Positions 20,516 through 29,151 of a stretch of 64,000 bases of DNA are shown one piece after another. Numbering within the stretch: the stretch's first letter is position 1; every line of letters begins with the position of its first letter. A model generated the notes under the pieces. That model ran no database searches, was not told where the DNA came from, and saw only the letters and a program-made list of their open reading frames with translations. Location of the stretch: positions 1 through 64,000 of the forward strand of contig JAHDYM010000003.1 of assembly GCA_023383705.1 (NCBI GenBank), written 5' to 3'. Both the position numbers and the translations under genes were made by a program. The DNA is from Gammaproteobacteria bacterium (GTDB taxonomy: Bacteria > Pseudomonadota > Gammaproteobacteria > Steroidobacterales > GCA-2729495).

Positions 20516-20709
20516 TCCCTTACCTCTGAAACGGCCCTGCGAACTGCCTGGATCTGATACTGCCTAGCATCGTCGCCGAGTTTGCCTGAAATCGTCACCG
20601 GCTTCGACAACGCGGGATGGACATAATTCCTGTGGCTGCCTTTGCCACCACGGTTGCTGAAGCCTGCGCGCTCCAGTTCCCCGATCAGATCCCGGACTCT
20701 CGGCGGCAT
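20512..20709 (-). CDS. hicA: HicA-like toxin
   Basis: VRDLIGELERAGFSNRGGKGSHRNYVHPALSKPVTISGK: G-SHR dsRBD-like signature. Confidence 0.85.
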   Translation of the reverse strand: MPPRVRDLIGELERAGFSNRGGKGSHRNYVHPALSKPVTISGKLGDDARQYQIQAVRRAVSEVRE

Positions 20710-20870
20710 TATCGGGAGTACCTGATGAATGCTGTACAGCAAACTGCGTGGCGAAACACAGCGTCAGCGAGGCGGCCTGCCCGTATGGAAGCCTCACGAA
20801 AGCCTGAGAGACGCTGCAAGGGTAGTTGCTGGTGTCCCCCACAATCACGCCGCGAAAGGCGCGTAAGTGA

Positions 20871-20897
20871 CGGGAAAATAAATCTGACACCATTCTG
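20871..20897 (-). repeat. Dispersed short motif
   Basis: cgggaaaataaatctgacaccattctg. Confidence 0.7.
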
Positions 20898-20938
20898 CAG
20901 AAAGCGACGTTGACGGCAGCCCTTTGGCGGTCCTAAGA

Positions 20939-20957
20939 TCTGACCAGACTGGTCAGA
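20939..20957. promoter_or_regulatory. Perfect palindrome upstream of phd, candidate TA operator
   Basis: TCTGACCAG-A-CTGGTCAGA, 9+1+9. Confidence 0.7.
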
Positions 20958-20971
20958 ATAAGGCTTTGGCC

Positions 20972-21220
20972 ATGACGAGCTGGCAACTGCAGGACGCCAA
21001 GGCGAGGTTCAGCCAGGTGGTTAAATCGGCTGTTACCGACGGACCGCAGCAGATCACCGTGCATGGCAAACCGGCAGCGATCGTGCTGTCGGCGGATGAC
21101 TATGCCCGCCTTGCAGGCGGCAAGCCGTCGTTCGTCGATTTCGTGCAGCAATCGCCCCTGCGCGGTGCTCCGCTGGTCGTCAAACGCGCTCGCTCGCCCG
21201 CGCGCCGCATTCGCCTGTGA
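20972..21220 (+). CDS. Phd/YefM-type antitoxin
   Basis: MTSWQLQDAKARFSQVVKSAVTDGPQQITVHGKPAAIVLSADDYARL. Confidence 0.92.
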   Translation: MTSWQLQDAKARFSQVVKSAVTDGPQQITVHGKPAAIVLSADDYARLAGGKPSFVDFVQQSPLRGAPLVVKRARSPARRIRL

Positions 21221-21558
21221 GTTATCTGCTGGATACGAATGTGGTGTCCGAGCTGGCCAGGCCCAGGCCCGCACCCGCCGTCGTGGACTGGGTGCGGTCA
21301 GTGCCCGATGAATCGCTTCACTTCAGCGTACTGAGTCGGGGTGAGTTGCGCAGCGGCGTCGAGCGCCTGCCACCGGTATCTGCCGCGGTCGCGGATTGCT
21401 GGGGTCGCCTGATGGCCGACAGCCGCCGACCGCTACCCGCCGTGGACAGCCTGCTGGCCGCAACGGCCCTGCACCACGGCCTGCGGATGGTCACGCGCAA
21501 TGTTGTGCACTTCCGGTTCCACGGCCTCGATGTCATTGATCCGTGGTCGGGAAAATAA
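21217..21558 (+). CDS. vapC: PIN-domain toxin, VapC/FitB-like
   Basis: SYLLDTNVVSELARPRPAPAVVDWV...PLPAVDSLLAATALHHGLRMVTRN; overlaps antitoxin stop. Confidence 0.92.
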   Translation: MSYLLDTNVVSELARPRPAPAVVDWVRSVPDESLHFSVLSRGELRSGVERLPPVSAAVADCWGRLMADSRRPLPAVDSLLAATALHHGLRMVTRNVVHFRFHGLDVIDPWSGK

Positions 21559-21571
21559 ATTTGACGAGCTT
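21548..21571 (-). repeat. Dispersed short motif, partial
   Basis: cgggaaaataaatttgacgagctt, contributes the last codons and TAA of vapC. Confidence 0.5.
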
Positions 21572-22089
21572 TAAAAACCCAGCGAGACCGTCAGTATGGC
21601 GGTCATGGCTGAGGTTGCTATGGTAATTACTAGCCCAGCTAATCCATCCTTGTGATCGCTATACCAAAGTTCGCAACGGCCCATCCTGCTATCAAGCTTG
21701 CGGGCAATGTCTGCGCCAAGTGCAGTCAATTGAACTCGAAAAATATCCGATTCATGTGTGTATGAGACGTAGCCCGCAGCAGCGAGATAAGCTAACGGCC
21801 GTAGTACATCAGTGAGTACGGTTGCGAAAGACCCAATCGGGTCTGATGTGCTAACGGGACAGGATTTTAGCCTTTTGTCAGTGCCGCGCCAGTTACGGCC
21901 GTTCGGGATGGGTGTATCCAGTAACCACCGGAGTTCGGGCGCGTTGTATAAAAGTTCACAAGCTACAAGTTCACGCTCAAAATAGAGGCCGTGAAGTAAT
22001 CTACGCTCCATCTCGTTCATCGTTGCACTCGCTGCTGAATAGATCGCTATTCTCCGAATACTATGCGCTGCGCCGAGCCATCTGACCAT
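21571..22089 (-). CDS. Hypothetical protein: possible winged-helix-like middle plus C-terminal TM
   Basis: VLRPLAYLAAAGYVSYTHESDIFRVQLTALGADIARKL; hydrophobic GLAGLVITIATSAMTAILTVSLGF; low GC locally. Alternative start 22020. Confidence 0.6.
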   Translation of the reverse strand: MVRWLGAAHSIRRIAIYSAASATMNEMERRLLHGLYFERELVACELLYNAPELRWLLDTPIPNGRNWRGTDKRLKSCPVSTSDPIGSFATVLTDVLRPLAYLAAAGYVSYTHESDIFRVQLTALGADIARKLDSRMGRCELWYSDHKDGLAGLVITIATSAMTAILTVSLGF

Positions 22090-22181
22090 CTCCGGAGAAA
22101 GACTACCTAGGTAATTTCGTCCATCTGATACCGATTGGACCCTCTAGCATCGCAGGCGGTTTTCGCAGCGAATGACTCGCT

Positions 22182-22983
22182 TCACTCCGTTGCTCCCCTT
22201 GCAATCAGGTATTCAGCGATCTTATTTGCCGTATCTGGGTCCCGTGCTCTGGAGCGATTGCGCGCATGATAAAGCGCCGTTCTACCGGCGTTGTTCCTCG
22301 CGTTTATGTCGGCACCAGCCGCAAGCAAATAGACAACGGCGTCTAGATTTCCGACCTCTGCCGCTTGCATCAATGCCGTTCGATGCGGCAAACCGAAATG
22401 TGCGTTGACATCTGCTCCGCTCTCGACAAGAAGCTGCATTGAAAGCGGCTTGCGGCTCTCGATAGCCCATGCCAGAGGAGTATTTAGCATCCACTCCGTG
22501 TTCGGGTCTGCACCGTTGTTTAGCGCGTATTTGATACCGGCAATATTTTCGCTATTTACCGCTGCGACTAGATCCGCTTGAGTTGTCGTGTCCTTGAGAA
22601 GGGTTTGGACGACTGATTGACCTGCTCCGACAAAAACCACCGCTACGGTTGCTATGGTCAAGGCCAAGGCCCGCCGCTGGCGAAAGACAAACACAAGCAC
22701 TGCGGCGCAAAGAAAAAACAGACCGAATGTTGCACCTACAGCGTAGGCCACCTCCCGTGAGTGAGTTATGCGCCACGTTGATGCAGCAATTACCTTGAAC
22801 TTCAGCCATGCAAAGGGAATAGACCATGCCGCCATCACTATGGCGACCAAAAAAACTATCGAGCCTTCGGCGTATTGAAAAGGTTGCTATTCCAATTACT
22901 ACAGAAAATCCTGACGAGATCGCGATCGCGACCATGTTCGTTGCGATCCACATAACCGGAAGGATTACTAGGTAATAGCCCAT
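22182..22983 (-). pseudogene. Ankyrin-repeat membrane protein, apparently frameshifted at an A7/T7 tract
   Basis: Ankyrin repeats NTPLAWAIESRKPLSMQLLVESGADVNAHFGLPHRTALMQAAEVGNLDAVVYLLAAGADINARN; N-terminal TM frame is separate from the main frame. Confidence 0.65.
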
Positions 22984-23114
22984 ATTAAAAATATCCGCGA
23001 CGAATGGAGCTATGCAAACCTACATCAAACGTCATGGTGACAATAGGGATAATCCGCTTTTTGAATAAGCGGTTTTGTCTTTAATTTGTGTTCTGAGTGT
23101 CAGGAGATGCAGTG

Positions 23115-23144
23115 CCAATAAATCTGACACCTTTTCACTTTTCA
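23115..23144 (-). repeat. Dispersed short motif
   Basis: ccaataaatctgacaccttttcacttttca abutting the 3' end of the downstream minus-strand gene. Confidence 0.7.
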
Positions 23145-24113
23145 GGGCAGCAGCACGGTGGAGCCGGTGGTCCTGCGGCTTTCCAGGTCGCGGTGTGCCT
23201 GCGCGACATCCTTCAGGGCGTAGCGCTGACCGATCTCGATCTGCACGGCGCCGCTGCCGATCACGCCGAACAATTCCGCGGCGCCGGCATCCAGGTCGGC
23301 CTTGCTGGCGATGAAATCGAACAGCGAGGGGCGGGTGAGGTGCAGCGAGCCGCGCTTCACCAGCTCCATCGGCGAGAACGGTTCTACCGGCCCGGAGGCA
23401 TTGCCGAAGGTCACCATGGTGCCGTGCCGGCGCAGGCAGTCGAGCGACTGCATGAAGGTGTCCTTGCCGATCGAGTCATACACCACGGCGACGCCGCCGC
23501 CCGACAGTGATTTCACCTTCGCGACAAAATCCGCATCCTTGCCGAGCACGGTCTCTGCACAGCCATGCGCGCGGGCCAGTTCGGCCTTGGCTGGCGAACC
23601 CACCACGCCGATGACTTTCGTGCCCAGCGACCTGGCCCACTGCGCGACGATCGCGCCGGTGCCGCCGGCGGCGGCATACAGCAGCACGGGATCGCCGGCC
23701 TGCACCCGGTAGCTCCGCCGCAGCAGGTACCAGGCTGTCAGTCCCTTGAGCATCGAGGAGGCGGCGACCTCGGCGCTGATGCCGGCCGGCAGTTTGAGCG
23801 TGCGCTCGGCCGGCCAGTTGCGCTTTTCGGCATAGGCGCCGGGCGGCAGGCCGGTATAGCCGACCGCCTCACCGACGCGAAAGCCGCTGACCCCGGGGCC
23901 CACGGCTTCCACCACGCCGGCCGCTTCGGTGCCGAGCCCGGCCGGCAGGCTCAGTGGATACAGGCCCGAGCGGTGGTAGGTGTCGATGAAGTTCAGGCCC
24001 ACGGCGGTCTGGCGGATGGTGAGCTCGCCGGCCCCCGGCGGCGGCAGCTCAACCTGCTCCCACTGCATGACCTCGGGTCCACCAAAGGAGTGAATGCGAA
24101 TGGCTCCAATCAT
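23142..24113 (-). CDS. NADPH:quinone oxidoreductase (zeta-crystallin-like)
   Basis: MIGAIRIHSFGGPEVMQWEQVELPPPGAGE..VLLYAAAGGTGAIVAQWARSLGTKVIGVVGS. Confidence 0.92.
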   Translation of the reverse strand: MIGAIRIHSFGGPEVMQWEQVELPPPGAGELTIRQTAVGLNFIDTYHRSGLYPLSLPAGLGTEAAGVVEAVGPGVSGFRVGEAVGYTGLPPGAYAEKRNWPAERTLKLPAGISAEVAASSMLKGLTAWYLLRRSYRVQAGDPVLLYAAAGGTGAIVAQWARSLGTKVIGVVGSPAKAELARAHGCAETVLGKDADFVAKVKSLSGGGVAVVYDSIGKDTFMQSLDCLRRHGTMVTFGNASGPVEPFSPMELVKRGSLHLTRPSLFDFIASKADLDAGAAELFGVIGSGAVQIEIGQRYALKDVAQAHRDLESRRTTGSTVLLP

Positions 24114-24252
24114 CACGACCGCCTGCTGGAAAATGCTGCAAAAAGGAGGACCGGCGCCGCTGCGCCGATGTGCGACAGTATAATCCTGCAGCACGAGATC
24201 ACTCGATTGCATGGCGGGTCTGTGCGAGCCGCTGCCAGGGAGTAAAAGAATA

Positions 24253-25482
24253 ATGACCGAAACCATCCTGATCGCCGGTGCCGGCCACGCCGCTGGCCAG
24301 GCCATCGTCTCGCTGCGCCAGGGCGGTTACGTCGGCAAGCTGATACTGGTCGGGGAAGAGCCCTATCTGCCTTACCAGCGGCCACCGCTGTCGAAGAAAT
24401 TCCTCGCTGGCGAGCTCGACGTGCCACGCCTGCTGGTGCGGCAGGAGAAGTTCTATGCCGAGCACGAGGTCGATGTCCGCCTGTCGACCCGCGTGACCGC
24501 CATCGATCGCACCGCCCGCACGGCAACGCTGGGCAGCGGGGTGACGGAGCACTGGAACAAGCTGGTGATCGCTACCGGCAGCCGGGTTCGCAAGGTGTCC
24601 CTGCCCGGGGCCGGGCTCGCTGGCGTGCACTACCTGCGCAACATCGAGGACGTGGATCGTATCCGCGACGACTTCCGGCCGGGCGCAAGGCTGGTGATCG
24701 TCGGTGCCGGCTATATCGGCCTGGAGGTTGCGGCAGTCGCCGTGATGCGCGGCCTCGACGTTACCGTGCTGGAGCTTGCCGATCGCGTCATGGCCCGCGG
24801 TGGCGCACCGCTGATCTCGGACTTTTTCACCCGGGTACACCAGCAGGCCGGGGTCAAGATCCGCTGCAATACCGGCGTGAATGCCTTCAACGGCATCTCG
24901 CGCGTACACGGCGTGACCCTGAGCGATGGCAGCGAAATTCCGGCCGACCTGGTGATCATCGGCATCGGCATCCTGCCCAATGTCGAACTGGCCGAGGCCG
25001 CGGGCCTGCCCTGCGATAACGGCATCGTGGTGGACGAGTATTGCCGGACCAGTGACGCCGACATCCTCGCGATCGGTGACTGCACCAACCATCCGAACGC
25101 GCTGCTCGGCAAGCGGCTGCGGCTCGAGTCGGTGCACAACGCGCAGGAGCAGGCCAAGACGGCTGCCGACACCATACTCGGCAAGCTGGAGCCCTATGCG
25201 CAGATCCCGTGGTTCTGGTCCGACCAGTACGACCTCAAGCTGCAGTTTGTCGGCCTGTCGGCGGATAACCAGCAGGTCGTGGTGCGCGGCGAGCCGGAGT
25301 CGCGTTCTTTTGCGGCCTTCTATCTGGACGAGGGCCGGCTGTCCGCTGTCTATGCGATCAACAGCCCGCGTGAGTTCATGCTGTCGAAGAAACTCATCGC
25401 CAGCGGTGCGCGGCCCGACCGCAAGGTATTGCGCGACATGTCGATACCGTTCAAGGACATCGCCGAATCGCTGGGCGCCTGA
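24253..25482 (+). CDS. FAD-dependent ferredoxin/rubredoxin reductase-like oxidoreductase
   Basis: TETILIAGAGHAAGQAIVSLRQGGYVGKLILVGEEPYLPYQRPPLSKKFL; two dinucleotide-binding motifs. Confidence 0.9.
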   Translation: MTETILIAGAGHAAGQAIVSLRQGGYVGKLILVGEEPYLPYQRPPLSKKFLAGELDVPRLLVRQEKFYAEHEVDVRLSTRVTAIDRTARTATLGSGVTEHWNKLVIATGSRVRKVSLPGAGLAGVHYLRNIEDVDRIRDDFRPGARLVIVGAGYIGLEVAAVAVMRGLDVTVLELADRVMARGGAPLISDFFTRVHQQAGVKIRCNTGVNAFNGISRVHGVTLSDGSEIPADLVIIGIGILPNVELAEAAGLPCDNGIVVDEYCRTSDADILAIGDCTNHPNALLGKRLRLESVHNAQEQAKTAADTILGKLEPYAQIPWFWSDQYDLKLQFVGLSADNQQVVVRGEPESRSFAAFYLDEGRLSAVYAINSPREFMLSKKLIASGARPDRKVLRDMSIPFKDIAESLGA

Positions 25483-25490
25483 GGCCTTTT

Positions 25491-26393
25491 ATGACAAAAA
25501 AATCTGGCACCTTTTCCCGTTACGCGGTTTCGGCTGCATCGGGGCGACTGGGCCACGCGGTACTGCCTGCGCTGATTGCCGCCAGCGGCACGAAGAATGT
25601 CGTGGCCATCGCCCGCAACCCGGACAAGGTCCAGGTGGCCGGGATCGAAAAGCGTGCCGGCGACTACAACTCGGTCGAGAGCATGACCGCCGCACTGGCC
25701 GGCATCGACACGCTGATCATGATCTCGGCCCCGGTCGGCAACTGGGACCGGGTAGCGATGCACCGGAATGTGATCAACGCCGCCCGGCAGGCCGGTGTCC
25801 GCAAGATCGTCTTCACCAGCGTCATCGGCGGCGGCCAGGAACAGGACACCTGGTTCTGGGGCACCCAGCAGGTGAACCGGCAGACCGAGCAGGACCTGCA
25901 AGCCTCGGGTCTCGAGTGGGTGATCGCGCGCAACGGCCTGTACCTGGAGCTGGACCTGCGCCACATCATGCATGCCAGTGAATCCGGCGTTTACCGCAAT
26001 GTCGGCGCGGAGGGCCAGTGTGGCTACATCACCATCAGCGAGCTGGCCTATGCGATCGCCCGCCTCGCCCTCGACGACCGTCACAACGGCAAGTCCTTCA
26101 ATCTCGTCGGCGACAACCAGACCCAGGCGGCGCTGGTGCAACTGGCCAACGAGGTCTTCGGCCTGAAGGTGCGTTACGAGACGCTCAGCGATGAGGAAAA
26201 CATCGCCCTGCTGATGCAGGACGAAAAGATCGCGGCGCGCGGCCAGGAGGTTGCCCGCATGCTCACCGGCTGCTTCCAGTGCGTCCGTAACGGCGCCTTC
26301 GATGTCCGTTCCGATTTCGAGGCGGCAGCAGGGCGGCGGGTGAAAAGCACCCGTCAGATGATGGAAGAACTGCGCGCCAGCCTGCCCGGCTAA
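25491..26393 (+). CDS. NmrA-like NAD(P)-binding protein
   Basis: YAVSAASGRLGHAVLPALIAASGTKNVVAIARNPDKVQ. Confidence 0.85.
   Translation: MTKKSGTFSRYAVSAASGRLGHAVLPALIAASGTKNVVAIARNPDKVQVAGIEKRAGDYNSVESMTAALAGIDTLIMISAPVGNWDRVAMHRNVINAARQAGVRKIVFTSVIGGGQEQDTWFWGTQQVNRQTEQDLQASGLEWVIARNGLYLELDLRHIMHASESGVYRNVGAEGQCGYITISELAYAIARLALDDRHNGKSFNLVGDNQTQAALVQLANEVFGLKVRYETLSDEENIALLMQDEKIAARGQEVARMLTGCFQCVRNGAFDVRSDFEAAAGRRVKSTRQMMEELRASLPG
25495..25520 (-). repeat. Dispersed short motif at the 5' end of the NmrA-like gene
   Basis: caaaaaaatctggcaccttttcccgt. Confidence 0.6.
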
Positions 26394-27707
26394 TCAGGTG
26401 GCCGGCGCAGCCTGCCTGAGCCTGAACTGCCGCAATCCGGTCCACAGGATCAACGCCGCAACCGGCGCGCTCACGGCGTTGACGATGGCGATCGACTGGC
26501 CAACCGCCATGTCATCCATCAGTACATAGACGGTGATGAAGCCGACCAGGGTTGGCCCCATGATGGTGGATATCAGGTTCATGCACAGCATCCACACCGC
26601 CGAGATCTGTGCGCGCATCTCGTTGGGCACCATCACCTGGATGACCATTGGCGCCGCAGCCTGCGAGATGCAGGCGCAAAAGACCAGCGGGCCGATCAGC
26701 CACAGCGCAAGCGTCGGGTCGCTGCCGGTCGTTGCGAACAGGCTCAGCGGAACGATCGCGAGAGCCGCGCCGATGCTGACCCGGAACGGCGCATCCGCAT
26801 GGCCGCGCTTTTGCAGGTAATCGATTGCCCAGCCGCCGAAATACACGGCTGCGGGCGACAGGACGAGCAGCATCAGGCCGAGCACGTATCCCGTCTCTGC
26901 ACGGGCAAAACCCAGTACCCGGTTCAACCAGGTCGGCGCCCAGGCCAGCACCGTGGTGATCGGCACCACCAGCAGCCCGAAGCCGGCGAAGTGGGCGAAG
27001 AACAGCCGGCGATGGCTGCGGATGTAGGCGAGGACCTGCCGCAGCGGAATGCCCGTGGTGGCACCGCTGGTCTTGCCCCGCCGCGCCGGTTCCCTGACCG
27101 TCAGCATCAGCAGGGCAATGAGCAGTCCCGGCAGGCCGACCACGAAAAAAGCCAGCTGCCACATCCGCACCTCGCCCAGCACCGGCAGCACCTGGCCGTC
27201 ATAGGCCGACAGCATCTGTACGGCCGCACCGCCGACCAGGAAGGCGATGCCCGCGCCGAGCATCGCGCCGGACTGGTAAACGCCGAGCGCGCGGCCGAGT
27301 TTTTCGCGGGGAAAGTAATCCGCGATCATGGAATAGGCGGCAGGCGAGAGCGCGGCCTCGCCGACCCCTACGCCAACGCGCGCGAGAAACAGTTCGAAAA
27401 AACTGCGGGCGAGTCCGCAGGCGGCGGTCATCAGGCTCCAGATGGCGATGCCCGTGGCGATGATGCCGCGCCGGCTGACGCGGTCAGACAGCCGCCCGAT
27501 CGGAATGCCGAGCAGTGCATAGAAGAGTGCAAAGGCGAAGCCCTGCAGCAGGCCGATGCCGAAATCGCTGACCCCCAGGTCTGCCTTGATCGGCTCCACC
27601 AGCAGCGCGATGACGATCCGGTCGATAAAGGAAAAGATGAAGGCAATCACCAGGACGGCAACCGCATACCAGGCCCGCAGCGGAGTCGGCCAGACTGAAG
27701 GTGCCAC
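26394..27707 (-). CDS. MFS transporter
   Basis: 12-TM pattern; GIGLLQGFAFALFYALLGIPIGRLSDRVSRRGIIATGIAIWSLMTAACG. Confidence 0.92.
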   Translation of the reverse strand: MAPSVWPTPLRAWYAVAVLVIAFIFSFIDRIVIALLVEPIKADLGVSDFGIGLLQGFAFALFYALLGIPIGRLSDRVSRRGIIATGIAIWSLMTAACGLARSFFELFLARVGVGVGEAALSPAAYSMIADYFPREKLGRALGVYQSGAMLGAGIAFLVGGAAVQMLSAYDGQVLPVLGEVRMWQLAFFVVGLPGLLIALLMLTVREPARRGKTSGATTGIPLRQVLAYIRSHRRLFFAHFAGFGLLVVPITTVLAWAPTWLNRVLGFARAETGYVLGLMLLVLSPAAVYFGGWAIDYLQKRGHADAPFRVSIGAALAIVPLSLFATTGSDPTLALWLIGPLVFCACISQAAAPMVIQVMVPNEMRAQISAVWMLCMNLISTIMGPTLVGFITVYVLMDDMAVGQSIAIVNAVSAPVAALILWTGLRQFRLRQAAPAT

Positions 27708-27710
27708 CTT

Positions 27711-28367
27711 CTAGCGTACCGGTGGCGGACTGGCCTTGAGGGACAACTGCCAGCCTGGTTCGCCCGATGCCGCCATCAGCAGGCTCTCGCGGATCTCGCC
27801 GATGAAGCCGGCATAGCGGCCGGCAGCGCCGTTGACGCCGGCCAGATGTCCCGCTGGCGGCTGCGCCGAGAGCGGATACACGGGCGCGGCTTCACCATCG
27901 ATGCCCGGCAGCAGGTTCAAAAAGCGGTCCTGCAGCAGCGGCCAGTAGTTGCTGTAGCCACTGGCAAAGACGCTGCCCTCGCCGGGCCAGAAGATGTTCC
28001 AGTAATCAAAGGTACCGAGTTGGGCGCGCCACAGCGAATTCTGCTCTGACAGCGTCGAGATTTTCACCGCCAGTGCCGCTGGACGGCCATCGCCGGCGGG
28101 CAGCACGACGATCCCGATACGCAGCTTGGCGAGCGCCGGCGTTGCCAGTGCATTTTCCGCAGCACGGTCCGCGCCGCGAAACAGGCTGGCGAGATCCGGG
28201 CTCATGCCGCGGTAATCATCCATCCGGTAGCTCTTGTCGGGCACGAGGTTGGCCTGCAGGGGCGCCGGCCGGTCACCCGTCGTCAGCGGGTTGAAGAGCA
28301 CGAACGCAGTGCCGGCGAGCATGCCGGGCAACAGGCCGGCGAGGGCGATCGGCCAGCGCTTCTTCAC
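27711..28367 (-). CDS. Hypothetical protein, N-terminal TM/signal anchor
   Basis: ORF overlaps the upstream gene by 4 nt. Confidence 0.6.
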   Translation of the reverse strand: MKKRWPIALAGLLPGMLAGTAFVLFNPLTTGDRPAPLQANLVPDKSYRMDDYRGMSPDLASLFRGADRAAENALATPALAKLRIGIVVLPAGDGRPAALAVKISTLSEQNSLWRAQLGTFDYWNIFWPGEGSVFASGYSNYWPLLQDRFLNLLPGIDGEAAPVYPLSAQPPAGHLAGVNGAAGRYAGFIGEIRESLLMAASGEPGWQLSLKASPPPVR

Positions 28368-29050
28368 TCGATGCTCTCGCTGAGGGTGGAAAGCACGATC
28401 CGGCCATGTGCCCGGCCCTCCGTGCCCAGACCATCGAATTGCCAGGTTTCCCTGAAGCTGCCGGACAGTCCGGCAAACTCGCCGGTGCCGCGCAGGATCC
28501 GGCCCGCGTAACGGGGCGTGGCAGCGGTGACGCGCTGCTCCTTGCGGCCTTTCCAGAACGCGGGATCCTGTATGGCGCTGAGGGTGATCATGCCGTTGAG
28601 GGTATCGCGCTGGCGGGCGGTCGTGTCGAACATGTCGGGCTGGCTCAGGAAGATCGCCCCACGACCGGGTATCACCACCAGCCAGTTGGATGTCGAGCGG
28701 TTCGCATCGGCGATGGCGCCACCGGTACCCGCCAACCGGGCGGCGACGCCGATGACGTTGTCGGCCGTATCGCGGACGCGGAAGGTTTCGGCCGAGACAC
28801 GCTGGCCGGTGCTGTCTTCGAGTACCGCTGCGCCGGTTGCAGCTTCCGCCGGCAACTCCATGACGGTCTCGCTGCCGCGCGCGATGCGATCATCCGGCCA
28901 GCGAATGATGAAATCTTCCTGGCGTCCACCATCAGGCAGCACGGTCGTCAGCGAACGATACCGTGCGTGCTCGGGCAACGGCCAGAAACTGGCGGCCAGT
29001 CCGGCGAGCAGCAGACCGGCAAAAAAAGAATTCCAGAACAGCCGCGACAT
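28364..29050 (-). CDS. Hypothetical membrane-anchored protein
   Basis: MSRLFWNSFFAGLLLAGLAASFWPLPEHARY; coupled to the downstream hypothetical. Confidence 0.6.
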   Translation of the reverse strand: MSRLFWNSFFAGLLLAGLAASFWPLPEHARYRSLTTVLPDGGRQEDFIIRWPDDRIARGSETVMELPAEAATGAAVLEDSTGQRVSAETFRVRDTADNVIGVAARLAGTGGAIADANRSTSNWLVVIPGRGAIFLSQPDMFDTTARQRDTLNGMITLSAIQDPAFWKGRKEQRVTAATPRYAGRILRGTGEFAGLSGSFRETWQFDGLGTEGRAHGRIVLSTLSESIE

Positions 29051-29151
29051 CTTCGGGCCCCACCCGTTTGACGGCAGTCGCATCAGTGTAAACGCCCCGC
29101 CCGGGCAACTACAGTGCGGCCGTCACGTCACGGGCACACCGCGCTTGCCGG

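Noticed and set aside
22172-22408. 78-aa plus-strand ORF in the ankyrin region
   Set aside because: No similarity to any motif; the antisense ankyrin frame explains the sequence.
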